From the NCBI GenBank assembly GCA_026770025.1, contig JAMXDE010000035.1, forward strand, positions 124,001-188,000: a stretch of 64,000 nt of DNA, written 5' to 3'. Position 1 is the stretch's first letter. The number at the start of each line of letters is the position of its first letter. This DNA is from Craspedostauros australis (lineage: Eukaryota; Bacillariophyta; Bacillariophyceae; Mastogloiales; Achnanthaceae). Positions 50,301 to 57,703 of the stretch are shown piece by piece. The notes below the pieces were generated by a model. It was given only the letters and a program-made list of their open reading frames with translations. It was not told where the DNA came from and made no database searches. The position numbers and the translations under genes are program-made.

Positions 50301-53300
50301 TCACCATCATCGCTCATCTCGGTCTTGGGCTGGTTCGCGAACAGAAGATGCTCTGGGATGACCACAGGCGCAACAGCAGCCTTCGACGTCTTCGATGGGG
50401 TAGCTGGCGCATCGTTGTTGGCCTTCGCCAATGCATTCTGTTCTTCGATCTTCGCCTTTGCTCGCTTCGCTGCTTCCACCAAGCTGATTGGTGCTTGATA
50501 TGCGGATGGTTTGTCGAAGATGTCACCGGATCCAATTGAATCGCCATCATCACTCATCTCGGTCTTGGGCTGATTCGCGAATAGGAGATGCTCTGGGATG
50601 ACCGCAGGTGCAACAGCAGCCTTTGATGTCTTCGATGGAGTAGGTGGTGAATCGTTGTTGATTTTGCCTGACGCATTCTGCTCTTCCATCTTTGCCTTTG
50701 CTCTTTTCGCAGCTTCCACAAGAGTGACTGGACCGCGAGACGCAGATGGCTTGTCGAAGATGTCGCCGGATCCAATTGAATCACCATCGTCGCTCATCTC
50801 GGTCTTGGGCTGATTCGCGAACAGGAGATGCTCTGGGATGACCGCTTGCACGGCTGGTGCGGAAGGCTTCGATGGGGTAGCTGGCGCCTCGTTGTTGGTC
50901 TTCGCCGATGCATTCTGCTCTTCAATCTTCGCCTTTGCTCTCTTGGCAGCTTCCACAAGAGTGACTGGACGTTGTGGTGATGACGGTGCATCGAACAAAT
51001 CCGTGGACCCAATTGAATCGCCATCGTCGCTCATCTCTGATTTCGGTTGGTTTACGTACATCAGATGATCAGGAACGACGATCTCTGCCTCAACCTTGCG
51101 TTGTTTCGACGAGGAGGAATTCTGATTTGCGTCGTCGTGATTGACCTTACCAGAAGCATTCTGCTCGTCGATCTTTTCCTTGGCACGTCTTGCTGCCTCG
51201 ACCAAAGAGACTGGGCCACGTTGAGTTGATGGATCCTCGAAGATATCGCCCGATCCAATCGACATTCCATCGTCGCTTGATTCCGCCTTTGGTTGGTTGA
51301 CATGCATCAGATGGTCAGGAACGACAAAGTCGTAGACGGCAGTGTTGTCAGCATCCTCGTCATTCTTCGAGTCTTCGCGGTAGGATGAATCAGTCTCCGG
51401 ACTGATGCTCTCGGGGGCGGTGTCCGCCGTCTCGGTGATTGGATCCAGCTCAGCGAACGCCAAGCTGTACGTGTCCATAAGAATGGATGATTGAAACTCT
51501 TTCTTCTGCACCTCGCAGTACTCGCTGAGATCGAAGGAGGGGGATGGATCCATAAATTCGGCCTTGAGGTCCAGATCCGTCGACATATTCTCTCGGTACT
51601 CCGTGTCGACATCTTCATTTACGCTGATTGCCGCTGCGACGTTCCTCATTTCCGAGGTGTAATCGAGCGGGAAAGGATCCCCGTTGACGCAGAATTGTCT
51701 GGATTCCTCGAAGACGGAATAGTTGAGCATCGACTCGGCGACGGTCGGGAAGTAGACGAAGTCATCGGACGTCACATCGTAGAATCTCTGGGTGTACGCG
51801 ACACGGAAGACAGCTTGAATGAGTGCGTCGAAGGCATGGGACTCGATCTTTTCTCCCATTTCTTCTGTCGCTTGCTTCAGAATCGTGCCGAGCTCATCCT
51901 GGATGAGACCGCTTCGCAACTCCTGCTCCTTCTTGTACTTTTCCGTATCGGGATCTTGTTGCTGCATAGATGGATCTTTCTCTGGTTGTTCTACTTGATC
52001 TGCTGCCGGTGTTCTTGCAGTCTCAGCAGGCAGATACTTGTGCAAGTCGAAGGTCGCGCTGGGTCCCATGTACTCCTTCTGCAGGTCGAGATCCATGGAC
52101 ATGTTGTTGCGATACTCGTCGTCGACGTCACCGTCCGTGCCGAGCATTGCTGCGACGGTCCTGATCTCTGATGTGTACTCCACTGGGAATTCTTCGCCGT
52201 AGAATTCGTTGGCGTCTTCAAAGATGGAGTAATTCAGCATTGCTTCTGCCACCGTGGGAAAGTACAAGAAGTCATCGGTCGTCACATCGTAGTAATTCTT
52301 GGTGTACGTGACACGGAAAGCGGCCTGCGCCAGTGCATCCACTGCCTCCCGTTCCATCCCACCATCCATCTCTTGTGCTGCTCGTTTCAAAATCGCTCCC
52401 AGCTCGTGCTCAATGAAATCGCTGCGCTTGGTCTGCTCTGCGAGCTGTTTCTCATTGGTCGGCGCGCTTTCTTCCGCAGCAGGCGCCGAATCATCCTTCG
52501 CTGGTTCGGCAGCGGTTTCTTCGGCGGGCTCGGGCTGTGCCACGGACTCGTTTGCGATGAATCGCACGTGCTTGTCCTTCTTCGAACCACTCTTCTCCTT
52601 GTGTATCCGCAGGTCCTTTTGCTTGTTCTGATCGTTGAGCTCGTCGGCCTGCTGCTGGAGTGCGTCGTAGGCAACCTTCTGCTGCTCGCGTTGCGTTGCT
52701 GCTTCATCCTTGAGCCCATCCTGCGAATCTCTCCAGCGCTGTTCGATGAGGCCTGACTCTCTTGCAAACCACTGCTCGTCGCTCACGCGGAGGTTCTGCA
52801 GGTTCTGCAGTTCACCGTTCAATCGGTCGGACTCCTTGGCGTACTTCTTCTCCTGCTTCTCCAGATCGTGCTGCAGTTGCTTGATCTCGGTCTCGATGGA
52901 TCGATCGGAGGATTGCAATTCCTGCTCCAGCCGTGCCTTGCGTGCGACCTGCTTCTTTTCCGATTCAGAAGCTACCTCTTCGAGCCGCTCGATTTCCTCG
53001 GCAATTTCGCTGATCTCCTTTCCGACTTCGATTTCTTTCAGCTTCTTTTGCATCAAGCGCTCCTGTTTGCGTCGTTCCTGTTCGATGCTGGCCTGCTTTT
53101 TGCGGTTCTTGAGACGACCAAAGAAACCCGCCCCCTTCTCCTTTTCGGGACTGCCCCCTCCCTGCTCGCCGTTGTCATCGTCCGCCGTGCTGGAAAGCAG
53201 AGCGTCCAACCGCGCTTGCGCGTGAGCGAGCTTATCGTCCATGACCTTGCCTTCCTGCGCCAGCTGATCTTCGATTCGATTGGACTCCTCTTCGATGATG

Positions 53301-56269
53301 TCGAATTGCTTGTTGGCGCGATTGTGCAACTGAATGCGCTTGGATTCCAAGTTCCTCATGTCCTTGCTGCCGCGCTTCTGCAGGCGTTGGTGATCCTTCT
53401 CCAGCTTCTCCAGTTCCTTGCGGTACTTGGCATCATCCGCTTTGCGTTGGTCTTCGCGGGCCGTTGCTTCCCCCAACAGCTTGGTCTCCTCCGCCCGTCG
53501 GCGGTCGTCCAACGACTTGGCCTTGTCGATGAGAAAGGTTTCGAATTCGAATTTACGCTCATCCAACTTGCGTTTCTCGTCTTGCAACTTTTGCTTCTCG
53601 AGGCGGTGCTTGAATTCCAGTATCTCGGAGAGTTCCTGGATCCTGTCCTCTTCGGATTTGGTGCGTTTCGGCGGAGGCTTGCTGCGTTGTTCTCGTTCGG
53701 AAGGCTCGGTGTGATGGGACGAGTCCTCCATGTGCTCGTAGTCGTCATGGAGGGACTCGGAGGAATCCGAATCCGACGACGAATCCGACGAGGATGTATC
53801 ATCGCTCTGTAACATGCGTTGTGGAGGTTGGACTTGTCGCGATTCGTTGGATGCATCGGAATTGGTGTTGCCGCGCCCTGATGCGCCCGCCAGCAAGGAC
53901 ATGCCCTGTTCACGTTCCGCGGTGTCCACGGAGTGCGCTGAATTCTGGGTGTTGGCGGCAGAATTGGAACTCTCCGACCAGTTCTGGTAATACCGGTTGG
54001 AATCGGACGCGCGAGACTTGTCGTTGAGGAGGTAGGCGGCGTCGTCTTCGTCGCTGGATGCATCGGAGGAACCAGAGGTTGGCTCGCCGGCAGAATCCAT
54101 GTCATCCTCGTTCGAAGATGTGGATACGTCTCCTGAGAACTGCGAGACTTTGCCGGCCAGTCTGTCCTTCTCGGCCTGCAGCTTGCCCAAGGCCTGCGCG
54201 AGACGTCGTTCTTCCTCGATAAGACGTTCCTTCTCTTGGGTGATTGCAGTTTTGGAAGAGTCCGCATTGATGGCGGGAGCATCCGCGTCGTCGTTGCTGG
54301 CTGCGTACAGGATGGATGCGATATTCGCATCGCCGGCATCCTGCGATGACGTCGACGATGACGCGTCGCTACCACCGCGTTCCGGGCTGCCGTAGGCTGA
54401 TGACGACGACGAGGATGAATCGGAGCCGGAAGAATCATCCTGCATGGCTTGAGCAGCGAGCTGCTCACGCTGCGCGGCTTCCTGCGCGGCCTTCTTCTCT
54501 TCCGCTTCCCGAACGAGACGTTCGAGCTCGCGCTCTGCATCTTCTCGCAGCTGTCTGAGATTCTCCTTGCGCCGCTCCTCTTCGCGTTCCATCTCCTCCT
54601 TGCGTTTGAGAACGTCGTTGGCAAGGAGTTTGGCGCGTTGTCTCCTCATTTTCTCCTCTGCGCTGAGCTCCTGCTTCTTGGCAGCTCGTTCCTGGTACAG
54701 CTTCTCCTGCTGCTCCGCGATGAAGGCCTCCGGATCGTTCAGGTAGGAGGTGTAGGCTTCCTGGAAGGATGACTTGGTGAGTTCGTTGTTGTGCACCTTG
54801 TACCAGTAGTACTGCTGGAGGTAGCGGTATAGCTCCTTGGGCGGTGTGCGGTGCACCATGGTCTCGACATCGTGTTCCGTGTCATCCTTGTAGAGGAGCG
54901 TGATGAGGATCTGGTTGGCGGAGGGATAATCATCGGGGTCATCGGCGTTGCGATCCAACCAACGTTGGACCTGCTCCAGCTGTTCCTCGTGAGACGATTG
55001 CCTGCCAATCTCTTGCGGCTGTTGTTGTTGTTGTGTATTTGTCGCAACGTTGGTCGATGCGGAGGATGACGATGATGGTATCGTTGAGGATTGTTGTTCA
55101 GTGAGAGGAGAAGCAGACGTAGTTGCAGATGCAGTTGGGTGAGGTATCTGTGACGTATCAACGGAGTCCATCGGCGCATTTGCTGGCACATCAGTAGCGG
55201 TGGCAGCATCATCACTGCTCTCGTTGTCACTCTCTTGTCCAAAACTGGATTGCGATGACGAAGATGATGACGACGACGACGATGAGGACGTTGATGATGG
55301 CGGGGGCGGTGCCGATGTTGCCGCTGGCTTTGTCGCCGAGTCCGGTTTGGGTGGACGTTTGCGTTGCATGGCCGACGCGCTGGGGGACGAAATGCCAAAG
55401 GGATCATCCGCATCATCCTGAAAGCCATCCCAATTGCCGCGTTTGTTGTTGTGATCGGCCGATGCGTTGGACCTGGCGCGTTTGTTGCCTGTGGAATCCT
55501 TGCTGGCCATCGAGGTGGCGGTGTGATCGGACATGGTCGGGAAGAAGGGTCCTCCGGAAAAGGAGACCTTGCTGCTGTCAAAATCTTCCCAATTCCCCAT
55601 CTCGGCAACATCGCCGTCCGGCAGGATCTGCTTGTTGCGGACCTTGGCGCGGTACTGCTGCTTGAGGTGCATGTAGAGGGTGGGCAAGTCGCAGCGGCGG
55701 ATCATGTCATCGGGATCGACGTTGTCGACGTTGCGGAAGACGCTGGAAATGAGCCTGCGACACGCGGCGTCGTAGTCTTCCGGTTCGGAGTCCTCATCCG
55801 TGCCCTCCTCCGTGAAGGAACCCAGATCGAACTCCACGCTTGCCGAATCCGCCATCGAGACGCTGTGTTCGGACTGGCGTCGCGAGTCGTTGATGTCGTC
55901 GTATTCGTCGTCGTTGTCGTATTCGTCGTCGTCCACAAGCTCCTCCTCGATGAGTTCGCTGTGCTGCGCGCTGTGCGGGCCGCGATCCAGGTTGTCATCG
56001 GACAGGTCCAAGCCGGTGTGCTCCTCCAACTCGCGCACAGTCGCGAGGGAGGTCTCGATATTGGAGGGACGCTTGACCAGGGCCTGGAAGGAGGAATGCA
56101 AGCTCGCCAGCAGCTGCTCCGCGCTCATCTCTTCTTCATCATCGTCTTCAATAATCTCCTCCACAAAGTCTTCCTCGTCGCTGCTTACCACAATCTCCTC
56201 GTAGGAGTGGTTGCTCGTTCCCACAACGAGCTCCTCCACTTCTTCGTAGCTTTCCACGGAGTTCGACAT
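41375..56269 (-). CDS. giant repeat protein (4,964 aa), single exon
   Basis: No named family. Order from the N-terminus: acidic start with an AEQLLASLHSSFQAL motif (about 49-65); domain copies A (165-212) and B (about 444-495); coiled-coil regions rich in Glu/Lys/Arg (about 530-710 and 867-1175); two tandem ~130-residue globular domains (about 1280-1590); nine repeats of about 80 residues (about 1655-2350); and domain copy C (about 2398-2447). Then come about 45 KTLFDALG or KTLAEALG motifs (about 2490-4175), a Ser/Gly/Asp tract, three LxExRRxLAEARxxREE-like helices (about 4540-4720) and a conserved-looking helical C-terminus. Three VxF sites (KHVRF near 1231, KKVAF near 4296, NHVSF near 4525) resemble PP1 docking motifs. 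There is no signal peptide or membrane segment. It is probably a cytoplasmic or nuclear scaffold; that is inference. Confidence 0.88.
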   Translation of the reverse strand: MSNSVESYEEVEELVVGTSNHSYEEIVVSSDEEDFVEEIIEDDDEEEMSAEQLLASLHSSFQALVKRPSNIETSLATVRELEEHTGLDLSDDNLDRGPHSAQHSELIEEELVDDDEYDNDDEYDDINDSRRQSEHSVSMADSASVEFDLGSFTEEGTDEDSEPEDYDAACRRLISSVFRNVDNVDPDDMIRRCDLPTLYMHLKQQYRAKVRNKQILPDGDVAEMGNWEDFDSSKVSFSGGPFFPTMSDHTATSMASKDSTGNKRARSNASADHNNKRGNWDGFQDDADDPFGISSPSASAMQRKRPPKPDSATKPAATSAPPPPSSTSSSSSSSSSSSSQSSFGQESDNESSDDAATATDVPANAPMDSVDTSQIPHPTASATTSASPLTEQQSSTIPSSSSSASTNVATNTQQQQQPQEIGRQSSHEEQLEQVQRWLDRNADDPDDYPSANQILITLLYKDDTEHDVETMVHRTPPKELYRYLQQYYWYKVHNNELTKSSFQEAYTSYLNDPEAFIAEQQEKLYQERAAKKQELSAEEKMRRQRAKLLANDVLKRKEEMEREEERRKENLRQLREDAERELERLVREAEEKKAAQEAAQREQLAAQAMQDDSSGSDSSSSSSSAYGSPERGGSDASSSTSSQDAGDANIASILYAASNDDADAPAINADSSKTAITQEKERLIEEERRLAQALGKLQAEKDRLAGKVSQFSGDVSTSSNEDDMDSAGEPTSGSSDASSDEDDAAYLLNDKSRASDSNRYYQNWSESSNSAANTQNSAHSVDTAEREQGMSLLAGASGRGNTNSDASNESRQVQPPQRMLQSDDTSSSDSSSDSDSSESLHDDYEHMEDSSHHTEPSEREQRSKPPPKRTKSEEDRIQELSEILEFKHRLEKQKLQDEKRKLDERKFEFETFLIDKAKSLDDRRRAEETKLLGEATAREDQRKADDAKYRKELEKLEKDHQRLQKRGSKDMRNLESKRIQLHNRANKQFDIIEEESNRIEDQLAQEGKVMDDKLAHAQARLDALLSSTADDDNGEQGGGSPEKEKGAGFFGRLKNRKKQASIEQERRKQERLMQKKLKEIEVGKEISEIAEEIERLEEVASESEKKQVARKARLEQELQSSDRSIETEIKQLQHDLEKQEKKYAKESDRLNGELQNLQNLRVSDEQWFARESGLIEQRWRDSQDGLKDEAATQREQQKVAYDALQQQADELNDQNKQKDLRIHKEKSGSKKDKHVRFIANESVAQPEPAEETAAEPAKDDSAPAAEESAPTNEKQLAEQTKRSDFIEHELGAILKRAAQEMDGGMEREAVDALAQAAFRVTYTKNYYDVTTDDFLYFPTVAEAMLNYSIFEDANEFYGEEFPVEYTSEIRTVAAMLGTDGDVDDEYRNNMSMDLDLQKEYMGPSATFDLHKYLPAETARTPAADQVEQPEKDPSMQQQDPDTEKYKKEQELRSGLIQDELGTILKQATEEMGEKIESHAFDALIQAVFRVAYTQRFYDVTSDDFVYFPTVAESMLNYSVFEESRQFCVNGDPFPLDYTSEMRNVAAAISVNEDVDTEYRENMSTDLDLKAEFMDPSPSFDLSEYCEVQKKEFQSSILMDTYSLAFAELDPITETADTAPESISPETDSSYREDSKNDEDADNTAVYDFVVPDHLMHVNQPKAESSDDGMSIGSGDIFEDPSTQRGPVSLVEAARRAKEKIDEQNASGKVNHDDANQNSSSSKQRKVEAEIVVPDHLMYVNQPKSEMSDDGDSIGSTDLFDAPSSPQRPVTLVEAAKRAKAKIEEQNASAKTNNEAPATPSKPSAPAVQAVIPEHLLFANQPKTEMSDDGDSIGSGDIFDKPSASRGPVTLVEAAKRAKAKMEEQNASGKINNDSPPTPSKTSKAAVAPAVIPEHLLFANQPKTEMSDDGDSIGSGDIFDKPSAYQAPISLVEAAKRAKAKIEEQNALAKANNDAPATPSKTSKAAVAPVVIPEHLLFANQPKTEMSDDGDSIGSGDIFDKPSAYQAPVTLVEAARRAKAKMEEQNASGKINNDLPQTPSKASKAAVAHTAIPDHLLHVNQPKTEMSDDGDSIGSGDIFDEPSAYQAPVSLVEAAKRAKAKIEEQNASGTTDAAAPATPSKTSKAAVAPAIIPEHLLFANQPKTEMSDDGDSIGSGEIFDKPSAYQAPVSLVEAAKRAKAKIEEQNALAKVNNDAPATPSKTSKAAVAPVIIPEHLLFANQPKTEMSDDGDSIGSGDIFDKPSAYQAPVSLVEAAKRAKAKIEQQNASAKTSNDAPATPSKASKTVAHAAIPEHLLFANQPKTEMSDDGDSIGSGDIFDKPSAYQAPVTLVEAARRAKAKMEEQNASDKVNAEVTATAAAATTTSKTPSSKSVAQSPAAKLAAEHGSPSRAPRQVQLTPSELEYYESECRRLAKRTFDENEVDIDDMIANSDIHDLYNYLNKNQWYKTQQKSTESFSRGSASPSVTQSPRTRSRHSFPQARVEANGGSNAEPVSSRATSVTSGGRTLFDALGLSASDLHSSAPSTAKDGPQSTQIFAGSAKEGRMTLFDALRGPNDAPSGANASASANGGSGSAGTKTLAEALGLPLEHAGNTVSDNRPVSSTHDQSPTSPQRKGRKSLFDAMVASSASTGATSPSTQAGQPAGSGKTLFDALGGEGRGGTDQRSMSSPTPRPQTQRALPGSGQGGRKTLFDALDMSGTKKQGSQPKQPQSGGGKTLAAALGLSSIEDDRSPTPKQTTRENKTLFGALGLHDPDSQSAKTASPKQPQNTGQQAISGTQHRQKTLFDALGLQPSDTSTTPKASSKLQTPSQRNIQQTVGSGQKGQKTLFDALRVPKDEQAMTASTERSGAGGTKTLAEALGLTTDDASTTSDAPTHQVKNGGGKTLLDALRMTPPSKAAQTENRKASKPSSPPKSIQNGQRTLFDALGIPPQQPQPQAQAQQPELQQSSRKPQPKTLADALGLSVPHDTVTPHDRPAAGTPQKTLFDALRQPGSGGEAAPTTAVGSPRMQVGSLGQGRPGTGSGKGGRKTLFDALGLSPPPSSNPAATASSTNGDGRSGVAGTKTLAEALGLPMDNAVISAPIASSTSNGRSAPTQRAPQAANGSSGRQKTLFDALGLSPPGGAADATAPTVGAIDVGAANTSRSVPSIGNGGKTLFDALGVTSAGERGAATPALDNHEIPKLQPQQPTQTGSGRGGQRTLFDALGLSGQQVAKEQQRVTPPSQVAPRKAGTKTLAEALGIAPSQNQDSRAVAAVPTGAPSRLDVASLGDEGTKTLFSALGIQTPATPTSKPQQQQERSATTTDSRTGALGTKTLAEALGLSAAQIQGPAAVPTVANVMSSEPSVAGSAQETPRTLFDALGIQAPTTATAKPAMQQERSATTTNSRTGAMGTKTLAEALGLSDAQTHHPAAVPTVAKAVPSEPGVAGSTQETPRTLFDALGIQAPAVTSSKPQQQERSSATINSRTGAMGTKTLAEALGLSAAQIQDPAAVPTVAKVVSSEPSVAGSTQETPRTLFDALGIQVPAVTSSKPQQQIERSATATNSRTGALGTKTLAEALGLSAAQTHHPAAVPTVAKAVPSESSVAGSAQETPRTLFDALGIQAPTTATAKPAMQQERSAATTNSRTGALGTKTLAEALGLSAAQTHHPAAVPTVAKVMPSEPSVPGPAQETPRTLFDALGIQVPAVTSSTPQQQQERSSATINSRTGAMGTKTLAEALGLSAAQTHHPAAVPTVAKAVPCESSVAGSAQETPRTLFDALGIQMPATSASKPQQQIERSATTTDSRTGALGTKTLAEALGLSAAQTHHPAAVPTVANVMPSEPSVAGSAQETPRTLFDALGIQAPATSASKPQQQIERSATTTNSRTGALGTKTLAEALGLSAAQTHHPAAVPTVAKVASSEPSVAGSAQETPRTLFDALGIQAPTTATAKPAMQQERSAATTNSRTGALGTKTLAEALGLSDAQTHHPAAVPTVAKAVPSESSVAGSTQETPRTLFDALGIQGPAVTSSKPQQQERSATTADSRTGASGTKTLAEALGLSAAQIEDRNVVPPTAPVPTATTPEQGNSRTLFGALGIQTASAPAPAPAGQTTTAPARQQPQKRPGGPSDRRTGAAGTKTLGEALGLSPAQIAAPPAPRPHPQPRSQNSQRSLTQQQQQQQASVANEKRSGAAGTKTLGEALGLSMADISGNRNQAPIVLGRSSRGTNNSQLPYNPQSRGDSDSDSEYGSSSDSYTTSSSGSGSDYTSGSSSGSSSSPVDRFESADGSARNRAPLEPSSKIVAASRGSLFDSLSSPRNDAAKKVAFVDPSSAYVIVPKKREASVEQPSSGLSMNEAISYIEKQMGNERHSTGSEKILMDIANQATNGLHAKVPLPLPLTQKRASTKPPAPAQPSTPVSKLSPSKSTTIHSSSKLEWWKKNGKQAVSQARDGVARTEGAPTPSNAFVAVSHRDVSVFEQTSGEHSSSSAAAPPSPSSSRLRPEILPAVAPRTDRERTPLSKLDAQSEKQRMSRLSKRIEKAHNPEPRTKNHVSFTLPSAPDAEQTERAVTTPNKLEEKRRRVAEQRRAVEEKLVRSGAAPSGTPEKSQTPGSARTTTAASPSASTAASQSPSRLEEARRRIADARKAREERKNAAAGDSDNPAQATGTAAAVSTTVTAAGADDISSQPRALEPQTPPRTPSSDARTKVRTPGSVASANSSDPRLVALQEKRRKLAEARARREELSKANTKPSPSPKLSQQMARTNDTPSHIEALAVGPTSEVVTQKADDSVSQLRHDEEDGHITHAMVHEVERMSLLIRKYERRMEMMCKTLIMLEDGEVGDSSAATAAASQQLPQLYHHVVQQPWFTAHAEGDHSSRSSLLATPVVTRSATNGQAPARAAAAADAKYRLSPTGKAFLRMDGPVGADIGRFLASFDSVDTVNISVLKSNWEQIFNLSRDHQSHRILLKIDDLLSVCVESNLIELVERQR
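44040..46460 (-). repeat. 240-bp higher-order tandem repeat in the giant gene
   Basis: About ten units at an almost exact 240-bp period (for example from 44280, 44520, 44760, 45000, 45240, 45480, 45720). Each encodes one TLAEALGLS and one TLFDALGIQ motif plus linkers with AAVPTVAK and QETP. The high DNA similarity implies recent expansion or gene conversion. Confidence 0.9.
49225..51320 (-). repeat. nine tandem ~240-bp repeats in the giant gene
   Basis: Each unit encodes about 80 residues with IPEHLLFANQPKTEMSDDGD, SIGSGDIFD and LVEAAKRAKAKIEEQNA. The first two copies at the 51.3-kb end are the most diverged. The middle seven are nearly uniform. Confidence 0.92.
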
Positions 56270-57703
56270 GTCTTTTCGTTGTTGATGTAGTTGTAGTTTG
56301 TTGATGTAGTTTGTTGATGTTGTAGTTATGTTGATATGGTTTGTTGGTTTGTTGTTGGTTGGTACGTGGTTGATATGTGGTTGGTTGATGAGATGGCTGC
56401 TGGCTATTGAGCGTTGAACATTCCAATTAGAGTACGATAGAGTACGACAGAGGATGATAGAGTACGATAGAGTAGGTATGTAAAGCAGTGCAGAGGAGAG
56501 GTGCAGTTGATGATGGGTTCTGTCTCAATCGCACGATGAAAGAGATTCACCACAAGCCTTTTCTGTGCTTCGCTTTCTGACTCCTTGCTCTTCAACCTGC
56601 TTGCTTGTGTATGGTGTGCAAGCCAAGTCGACAAGAGCAGCGACGTCGAGAGAGGACAGTTCAAAGACGGCTGGTGCAGAAGTCGCAGCGCCCAAGTATG
56701 CACCTCCTGGTGAGCGTCCTCTCCTCTTCTCTCCTCTGAGAAGCCGCAGCAACACAAGCGCGCGATCTGTGGTACGGTGTTGGATGGAGATGCGCCTTCC
56801 TTCTTCTCCTGTCACAGATCTTGGTGCTCCCGAGCAGTCTCGACTCTCTGTCTCTCTGTACTATTATATATTAGTAGTGTGGTATGGTATAGTATAGTAT
56901 GATGTGATGCTCCGTATGGTACTCTTATCAACAGGATGCTGTTGCCAATACTCCACAAGATACTCCCGTAGCAGCAGATGGAGTTGTGAATGGAGGTTGA
57001 CGAGAGATCTGCGCGCTCCACTGCCTCAACTTCCCTTGTCCGCAGATGGCAGTAGTGGAGGTATGGCGATCAAGATGGTGGTTACTGCAACGCTGTCGTC
57101 GACAGGGCAGGAGTATCCGTAAAGTCGTACGCACCCATACTGTAGGAGCCAAGCACAGCGCTGCCGCGACAAATCAGAAGCAGAAAGATAATTTCGAAGG
57201 CGCTGTGTCGACAAAAGAACATCGACAAGAATGGCGGCAACGTGACAAACAGCGTGACACACCAAGAAACCGTGTTGTCGCAAAGGTGTTGTCATGTGCC
57301 TTTTTCATTGATACAAAATCTTGTTGCGGATGACCATTGTGACTGACGCCTTCCGTTTGTTTGGCGTTGGTGAAAAGGTGCTTCCGCGAGCGGTTTTGGT
57401 ACCTCTAATTGCGTATTACATGTGTTTCATCTCCTTTGTGTGTGGTATACCAAAGAGATCACGACCAACCAAACCGTGACGACAGGCGCAAGACAGGGCG
57501 TTGGCGTTGGCGCGAGAACAAGGGAGAGACATCAACACCCGCAGACGTCAACGCCAACGCGGACACAATGCCAGAACGAGATCTGGAGGGCGATTCACAC
57601 CCATCTCCATCAATCACATTGCATCACAGTGCATCACAGTGCATGGCATCATTGTGACACCAACAACCACACTGAATAGAGCGTTAGAAGAAGGACGGAC
57701 GCC
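56270..57703. promoter_or_regulatory. divergent upstream region between giant gene and U2AF35-like gene
   Basis: The giant gene (minus) and the U2AF35-like gene (plus) start from opposite sides of this 1.4 kb. Next to the giant gene's start, 56277-56395 is made of TTGTTGATG/TTGTTGGT-type repeats, which read as a CAAC/CAAA-rich leader on the minus strand. A TATATTAGTAG and GGTATAGTATAG stretch lies at 56865-56900. Short CATCACAGTG repeats lie at 57615-57645. Confidence 0.45.
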
